Shown here: piece after piece, positions 58,487 to 64,000 of the stretch
Numbering within the stretch: position 1 is the stretch's first letter
Layout: every line of letters starts with the position of its first letter
NCBI GenBank assembly: GCA_920105625.2
Contig: OV050030.1
Coordinates: forward strand, 77,899,400-77,963,399
Direction: 5' to 3'
Source of the DNA: Clusia tigrina
Lineage: Eukaryota > Arthropoda > Insecta > Diptera > Clusiidae
DNA length: 64,000 bases
Notes under the pieces: model-generated
Database searches by the model: none
What the model saw: only the letters and a program-made list of their open reading frames with translations
Told to the model about the DNA's origin: nothing
Translations under genes and position numbers: made by a program

Positions 58487-58806
58487 GCTATTGAAATACT
58501 GCGAGTTATACCGGTTCCGAAAATTGGAGAATTTCTACCATTAACACCATCATTCTCAGCGCTTGGTGCATTAGGCGGATTAGGTGGAGCAGTAGCAGGT
58601 ATCATTAAAGCAGTTAATGCAACGAAAAACGCAATTGAAGAATTAGCCGAAGCAATACGTCATAATAGTGACATGGAAGCAATTGCTCTGGGTAAAGGTT
58701 TATTCCTGAAATCGTACAAAAAAAGCCTGGGTTTGTATTTGAAAACACAGACAAAAAACTCTAAAAAATTATACCCAAAAGAGCTCTCAACAGCAACTAT
58801 ATTTTA
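58487..58806 (+). CDS. Polinton Gly/Ala-rich protein (membrane-active type), C-terminal part
   Basis: Open frame: AIEILRVIPVPKIGEFLPLT, FSALGALGGLGGAVAGIIKA (a glycine-zipper-like hydrophobic helix), VNATKNAIEELAEAIRHN, then MEAIALGKGLFLKSYKKSLG and LYLKT. This is a recurring Polinton protein, and in insect Polintons it often continues from the PLA2 domain, which here lies on the far side of the repeat at 56640-58485. The role in membrane penetration is inferred. Ends at TAA 58804-58806. Confidence 0.7.
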
Positions 58807-58811
58807 AGTTA

Positions 58812-59117
58812 TGCCCAACACTTACCTCATTTTAGAGTTGAATTCATGAGAGATGATCTTCCTCCGAAACAATGGAGAAATGAATTCGGTATTGTTAACT
58901 TGGATAATTGTCAGTTGACGGTACTCAATGGGTAGCATATTATAAGAAAGAAAACCTATGCGAATACTTTAATAATTTTGGAAATTTACAACCACCTTTG
59001 GAAAGAATTAAGTACTTGGGCGTGAAAAATATTAAATGCAATTACAAGAGCCAACAAAAATTTAATACTTATTGCGGACAATTATATTTGAAATTTCTAT
59101 ACGAAAACAATAAATAG
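58812..59117 (+). pseudogene. Polinton adenain-like cysteine protease, catalytic residues changed
   Basis: ATG 58812. LPHFRVEFMRDDLPPKQWRN, EFGIVNLDN, then a one-base shift near 58905 to GTQWVAYYKKENLCEYFNNF and GNLQPPLERIKYL, ending TYCGQLYLKFLYENN at 59117. In the family (C5-type, capsid maturation protease) the motifs are GTHWV, YFDSFG and NCGHLCL-like. Here the catalytic His is Gln and the Asp is Asn, while the Cys remains, so the enzyme is inactive. It directly follows the Gly/Ala-rich protein. Confidence 0.8.
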
Positions 59118-59387
59118 AGTGTATATGTTTATTTGAAAAATTATAATATTCTTCTTCTTGCTTTGAATTTTTTGATTTAAATTGTAACGAACTTACTTAC
59201 TGGGGTATACTTAGCGGTGTCCAGGGTTCGTCAACAGAAATTTATTGTAACGAGTGAATTTTAAATTTTAAATAGTTTTTATTTATTTAAAATGTTATTC
59301 TACTTAAATAACTAACATTAAATTTCCTACAATACTTTAATTATATTGTAGGTTGCTAGCTAACGTAGTAACTAGGCGTGTCAATAT

Positions 59388-59610
59388 GTCCCAGTGAAGT
59401 CGGTGAAAACCTTAAACCACTGGCTCTGTCTGTGTAAGTTAATGTCCCAGTGGAGTCGGCAAAAACCTTAAACCACTGTTCTGTCTTTGTACTCTAGTGT
59501 CCCAGTGGTGTCGGTAAAAACCTTAAACCACAGGTTCTCTCTGTGTAAGTTAATGTCACAGTGGAATCGGTAAATTCCTTAGACCACTATTCTGTCTTTG
59601 TACTCTTCGC
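59388..59610. repeat. Hairpin array in the LTR, 4 units of 55-56 bp
   Basis: Units begin at 59388, 59444, 59499 and 59555. Each reads GTCCCAGTGG-AGTCGGT-AAAAACCTTAAA-CCACTG, so CAGTGG pairs with CCACTG. Alternate units share the same spacer (TCTGTGTAAGTTAAT or TCTGTCTTTGTACTC), hinting at a higher-order period of about 111 bp. Confidence 0.9.
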
Positions 59611-60377
59611 TGGTGTTGTCTCGAGATGTCCGTATGGAAGGGCCGCTGGTGCTTTGATAGTCCCAAGCTGCCACAGTATTGTTGTAGGAATGGCCAATTC
59701 CCTGTTGCTAAGGCCACTGTTCGATGCCGTTGCTCCTGCATTGTTATTGTTGGTTCTACTTGCCCTTGTGTCACCTTGAACACCCTGTTGTTGTTGTGGT
59801 AACAGTTGTCCTTGGGCGACCTCCACCGGTGCGTTGTTGTTCTCTCGTTTTATCATTGAGCGACCCTCACTGCTGTGTTGTTGTTGTCACGTTTTAAATG
59901 TTTTAATAATACATTTTCTTCTGTATTCCTCCTTGTGCATTATCCGCATTGGTGACTCTCGTAGCGATTGTTCTGTCGTGGTCCCTTTATGCTTCAATTT
60001 CGTTTCTGCATAGCATTGTCCAATTCCTGCGTTCTATTGTTCGTTGCGCTAGTGTCTGTTGTTGTACTTTGCCGCTTGTATAGTTGTTGGTGTGATCGGA
60101 CTGTAAGTTTTGAACAGTGCTTTGATCAACTGCGCTCCCAGTTGGAAAGTCGAACGCTGTGAATGATGGAGTGCAGATCTTTCCATTATATTTCGCATGG
60201 CCGTCGCTCTTGTTGTTTGTGCCATTTACGTTGGTTACCAAATCTATGGGATGTTGGGGATGATGGCACACTGCACTATTTTGTTGTTATTTTATTTCTG
60301 CTTAGTGCCTTTCATCTGCTCATACTTGATCTTGTGCATAGGTGCGTGCAAGCAAATAATATATTTCTTTTGCACTT

Positions 60378-60416
60378 CTTGTGAGAGCGTAAATGTAAAT
60401 TTATTTACATTCTCAC
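60378..60416. repeat. Palindrome GTGAGAGCGTAAAT / ATTTACATTCTCAC
   Basis: 12 of 14 bp pair across a short loop, within the LTR. The same word (GTGAGAACGTAAAT) forms the LTR outer end near 60596-60608, so the LTR carries an internal palindromic copy of its own terminal sequence. Confidence 0.8.
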
Positions 60417-60608
60417 AGTGCGTGTGTGTGTACGTTTTGGATGCTGTTGGCGGCGGAGGCGTAGGCAAAGAAGTTCTTGGCGTAGGATTGCATTGATTTG
60501 GAATTTACTTGTTTGCAGTGCGTGTGTGTGTACGCTATTAGTTACTGTTGGCGAAGCAGTCAATGTGGGAGCTTAAATATGACCGGTCTGAGAATTTACG
60601 TTCTCACA

Positions 60609-61620
60609 ATATAGATAAAAAAGACATGTAAAATGATTAAACTTTAATTAAAGATTTTCATTCGTTTCAAATCTCTTCGAGAGATTGCACTGATACAACC
60701 CGAAGACAAATATTGTATTTGTCATGCATGTTGGAAATCTTTCAAAATTGGACATCCTGTTGTTTTGGAGAAAATTTAAGAAATGTATGTTACAGCTGAA
60801 GGTGGATGCACGACACTATTAATCGTGGTTAACAATTACCTTGAAATCTTCCAATATTTGAATTTAAGTCTAATAATCATATTAGAATTGAAGTCTTAGG
60901 CGGTACAGCTTCATTGATAAAAAAAAGTTTTTGAAGCTGTTATACGCTCAGTACACTTAAACGGATATCTACCATCATGTATTTTTCGCAATATAGACAC
61001 GCTGTCAGAAGCTCTAGACAAAATGATGAATGGTACTGTAGTTGACACTCATGTAGAAAACGCGAGAATATCTCGTAGAAGAAGAGAAATTTAAAAGTTA
61101 AGTGGTAATGAAATTGAAGAAGACAATTTCACAACAAGTAATGTTGAGAATAAAAATTGAATAATAAAATAATATTTGCGGTATTGTGTTTATTTAGATG
61201 ACATTAAGCTTTTAATCTAAGGAAAAAATATAAAAAAGATAAAAAAAACTGAATTATTTCAAACTTGGATTGTTGTAAGAATTAATGACTCACATATTTG
61301 TCGATACACCAATACCAATTAATTTAGCTGCTTTGGGTGGAAACAGAGGAAACTTGAAATTCCCACTTACGCTACCTAATAATGATACTATTTAAATTTT
61401 TTTATCATTTCCATTACTACAGTATAATAAAAATTTAAGTGAAGAGAACACTCCACTAGATCAACCTATAACATCAGAAATAATAACAATAGGATCAACA
61501 ACAACACCTCCATCATCACCACAATATTTTACTGTAGAAGCTATAGAAGCATTTAGGCAAAATTTACTTAAAAAAGAAAAAAAAGGAAAACCTTCTTAAG
61601 TTTAAAACAACGAACAATTA
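60609..61620 (+). pseudogene. Unrecognised coding-like scraps
   Basis: Plus-strand frames interrupted by stops: IQPEDKYCICHACWKSFKIG (about 60690, Cys/His-rich), VFEAVIRSVHLNGYLPSCIF with EALDKMMNGTVVDTHVENAR (about 60930-61070), and further MTHIFVDTPIPINLAALGGN with TTPPSSPQYFTVEAIEAFRQ (about 61288-61600). Codon-like continuity suggests old protein-coding DNA. I cannot name the family, though a Polinton or DNA-transposon origin is possible given the neighbours. Confidence 0.35.
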
Positions 61621-61729
61621 CAAATGTTGAATGGTAAATACCGCGACCTACACATTCAAATCATTAAGGAAACAAGAAATACAAAAAAAAAGATATGAAC
61701 GATTCAATTAAAAATTAAAATATCACGCA

Positions 61730-62330
61730 TTAGAAATTTTTTTTTTCTATTAGAAATATAATTAGCACACTACTAAGTGGGGGGAACCCTGGGACGGTGT
61801 GCTCATGTATCTTGTTTAGCACAACCAAAAGATGCCCCAGGTTCTGCTCCACCATTGTATCTTCCGACCATAGCTGGAAGGTCAGCGCCAGACGCCAACC
61901 TGTGTCTACCTCTGTTGGGTAGTCCCAACGTTCCTCGATTTCCTTGAGGGCTTGTAGAAGACTTCTAGTCTGGGTCAATTCCACAATCACAGGGGTGATT
62001 CAAGAGAATCCTGATTTCATCCACCGACTGGAGATTAGGTGCTGGATGCAGATGGGGCAGCGATTCCTCCACTAAATTATCGAGTACCTGATGGTTGCTT
62101 AGGCAGCTGCCGCGCATGGTCGAACATGTTCGAATCAAAATCACTTCAAGTTTTACAGCATGAAAAAATAGGTCAGCGTTTTAATAGGCAACAGTCGCCA
62201 AAGGATTTTGTGAAATTCGTTTAGAGTTGCGGAACATGCCAAATGAACATTTTATGTAAATGAACATTTTATATAAATGAACATTTTATGTAATTTAGTA
62301 AAGTCGATGCAGTGGCTGAGGATTTTACCT
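61730..62330 (-). other. Unrecognised segment with an 86-aa frame
   Basis: A minus frame (61990-61730) reads TQTRSLLQALKEIEERWDYP and VDTGWRLALTFQLWSEDTMV. The GC content is higher than its surroundings, as in a retroelement body, but no family is recognised. At 62240-62300 the unit TGAACATTTTATGTAAA is repeated about three times. Confidence 0.4.
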
Positions 62331-62339
62331 AACTATGTA

Positions 62340-62700
62340 AATGTAGTCTGTAAGCTCAGAAAAATCACATTTAGTTTGCTTGACAAAGAAAGATTCAGTA
62401 AATAAATAAATGGAAATAATAAAAACGAAATAGAAAAACTAGAATATGACGGTTTGGAGAATTTGGCTGGCTTTATTTGCAACAAATTAAAAAAAGGAAA
62501 CCCTATTCTTGCGGTTAATCCTCTACAGGACTGCACCCTTTCATGGTGAAAGAGGGCGAGTAAGCCATCAAATTTATTAATGGGAACGTTAAAATCATGC
62601 AATGTAATTTTTTTGAAATGAAATGGAGAAACATTTTTGCTTACTAGCGGATATTTGCAGATATTTGACGGAAGCAATTCAAACAGTTAACTTATTTTTA
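62340..62700 (+). pseudogene. Possible DNA-transposase C-terminal scrap
   Basis: EIEKLEYDGLENLAGFICNK, LKKGNP and, in a shifted frame, SKPSNLLMGTLKSCNVIF resemble the end of THAP/P-type transposases (a tract with LAG-x-I-x-x-KL, then GG-L-x-KPS). It is short, with several stops. The interval 62700-63050 is AT-rich with nothing recognised. Confidence 0.35.
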
Positions 62701-63049
62701 GATGTAGATTTTACTTTAGAATAGATAATATTACTTAATACAGAAATTCCGCAAAAAAGCAATGCACGAAGAGAAAATTCAATAAAGGATCAACATAATT
62801 TAAAGAAAAATTATTTCATTTTTCAACATCAAATAATTTGAAAAGAAAAATAATATCACGTCCCACTGTCATATTTACACAAATATTTTACTAGAAATTA
62901 TTAACCAAAATGGGAACACATATATTTTGCTGGAAATTATTACCCAATTAGCGTGACGTGATTTGTGCTACATGCACAGGACATTTCTAATTTCTACGCA
63001 GGATGTCGTTATCTTTGTTTCTATCATTCTTGGGAGCATATCTACGGTA

Positions 63050-63659
63050 ATTTAAGGTAGGGCACATTGAATCGATTAATCGAGCCCATTTCTTGTGTAT
63101 GACTTTGTAGTGTCAATAAACCTACTAATATAAAATATCGTCCAAAAATAATGTCAATAGTAGGTGTGGCTGCAAAAACAACTCCCCATTTTTGTGTGGT
63201 GTTTAATGTTAGTACCCGCAGCCATCCTGTGAAATTTTGTTGGTGAATCTCTAATAGGAACCTAGTTATGATTTTTGGTTAAGTGGGCGTCGCAGTGGTA
63301 ATAATCTGCCCATATTTGGAGCTCAGACCCAATATATACATATTCCAATTTGTAGACTCATATCATCACTAGAAGCATAGATAAGGTAATTGTTTCCAAG
63401 TGGGGTCCTTAAAGTTCATTATATGGGAGGGAGGCGTTTCCTTCGTCTGATCGCCCCTAATCTTGTATATGGCTTTGTATGGTCCATATACTTACAAATA
63501 TAAAATTTCGTCCAAAATTATTGTATAGGGCGTAAGTTACAATAATATGTCAATAGTGGGCGTTGCTATAAAAATAGCACTCCCATTTTTTGTGTGGTGT
63601 TTAATGTTAGTACCCGCAACATTCCTGTGAAACTCCGTTGATAAAGCCTTAATAGGAAC
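63050..63659 (+). repeat. CACGCCC-rich repeat, third fragment
   Basis: About 1.5 units of the same roughly 0.4 kb repeat as 56640-58485, in the same orientation: TTTTTGTGTGGTGTTTAATG at 63187 and 63587, TGGGCGTCGCAGTGG at 63283, TTATATGGGAGGGAGGCG at 63419. It stops in mid-unit at AATAGGAAC (63659), exactly where an LTR begins. Confidence 0.85.
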
Positions 63660-63996
63660 TGTAGGAAAACGCCCTAATATTATAATGTAATATTCTAATG
63701 TAATGTAATGTAACATAAATGTAACGAAACTGTTAAACTGTATTTGTAAGCTTTCCGAGTTTGTGTCTCTGTTTCGAACATCGCGCTCACGATCTGTAAA
63801 GTGATTAAAGATTAGTAGTGTCGTGAGCGTTGATAGAGAGAGGGCCAAACTGCGGTAAGTATTTGTTATATTAATTTGTTCTTTTACCTAATGTATTCTT
63901 TGTTTCATGTCAATAGAAATAAATGTGTGTATTTTGTTTTTTTTAAATAAACATACTGCATTCTGTTTCAAAGCCCTGGATTTCATCGACGCTACA
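63660..63996 (+). repeat. LTR, 337 bp, entering element at the right edge
   Basis: TGTAGGAAAACGCCC ... GACGCTACA, ending 4 bp before the window edge. It contains an AATGTAATGTAATGTAA run (63695-63712) and two AATAAA signals (about 63920 and 63947). It interrupts the CACGCCC repeat, so it is a 5' LTR of a plus-strand element or a solo LTR. The class is undetermined. Confidence 0.65.
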
Positions 63997-64000
63997 ATTT

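Larger units (their letters stand above)
59183..60608 (-). repeat. LTR, about 1.43 kb, no attached primer-binding site
   Basis: On the minus strand it starts TGTGAGAACGTAAATTCTC and ends GTTCGTTACA, so TG...CA. The inner edge matches the LTRs at 1407 and 38627. No primer-binding site follows the 3' end (AATTTAAATC), so it is a solo or 3' LTR. Two GCGTGTGTGTGTACG blocks (60419 and 60520) mark an imperfect repeat of about 100 bp. Target-site duplication was not evident (TAAAT against ATATA). Confidence 0.65.

Noticed and set aside
59556..60271. Gln/Asn-rich minus frames (59856-59556 and 60271-59987) as Gag proteins
   Set aside because: They lie wholly within the LTR between its hairpin array and outer end, so composition bias from GTT/TTG-rich DNA is the simpler explanation.
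62340..62700. Minus-strand 114-codon frame (62677-62333) as a host gene
   Set aside because: Low-complexity Ser/Phe/Leu composition, while the opposite strand has transposase-like motifs.

Overview
The window reads as a transposon graveyard from an AT-rich insect genome, most likely a higher fly. That is an inference from the mix of families: errantivirus-like Ty3/Gypsy, BEL/Pao, Jockey- and LOA-clade LINEs, Helitrons and Polinton/Maverick. I see no convincing host gene, no tRNA or rRNA and no CRISPR. Almost every coding stretch is broken by frameshifts, stops or deletions, and several elements sit inside one another.

Left part (1-4.9 kb): a minus-strand Gypsy-type element (Gag, primer-binding site, LTR with a hairpin array) runs into a decayed Helitron (2.2-4.2 kb). 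A Tc1/mariner transposase scrap follows, fused to a 5'-truncated LTR. That LTR opens an errantivirus-like element whose 3' LTR lies at 22.6-22.96 kb. Its gag is interrupted by a chimeric LINE block: a 5'-truncated Jockey element holding an internally deleted LOA-clade element. About 5,185 bp of this block plus the start of gag is tandemly duplicated (6436-11620 and 11621-16805), and the copies are almost identical. Gag, protease, RT, RNase H, integrase and env remnants follow on the plus strand.

Middle (22.96-38.6 kb): the 3' LTR abuts a minus-strand BEL/Pao element cut off within its integrase (22.96-27.57 kb). A (TA)n tract, a second Helitron (27.8-30.6 kb), a plus-strand LINE (30.65-32.95 kb) and a minus-strand LOA element (33.84-38.0 kb) come next. 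Another (TA)n tract and an LTR with a tRNA-Lys-type primer-binding site end this part.

Right part (38.8-59.1 kb): fragments of a Polinton/Maverick, the virus-like giant transposon. Minus strand: major capsid protein, penton-like minor capsid protein, integrase C-terminus with chromodomain, and a split MGVDKFGR-type protein. Plus strand: a PLA2-like domain, a Gly/Ala-rich membrane-active-type protein and an adenain-type cysteine protease. One protein gene is split by a Jockey LINE (9-bp target-site duplication), itself split by an LOA LINE (13-bp target-site duplication). Two Polinton loci carry the same noncoding repeat of about 1.5-1.85 kb, rich in CACGCCC motifs and built on a period of about 0.4 kb, placed just upstream of coding sequence in the same orientation relative to the gene. 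A third fragment of this repeat lies at 63.05-63.66 kb.

End (59.2-64 kb): an LTR of about 1.4 kb with four 55-56 bp hairpin units, unrecognised coding-like scraps, and a 337-bp LTR entering at the right edge. The most notable features are the Polinton remnant with its paired repeats, the fully resolvable nested insertions, the recent 5.2-kb tandem duplication, and the hairpin arrays shared in design by two LTRs.
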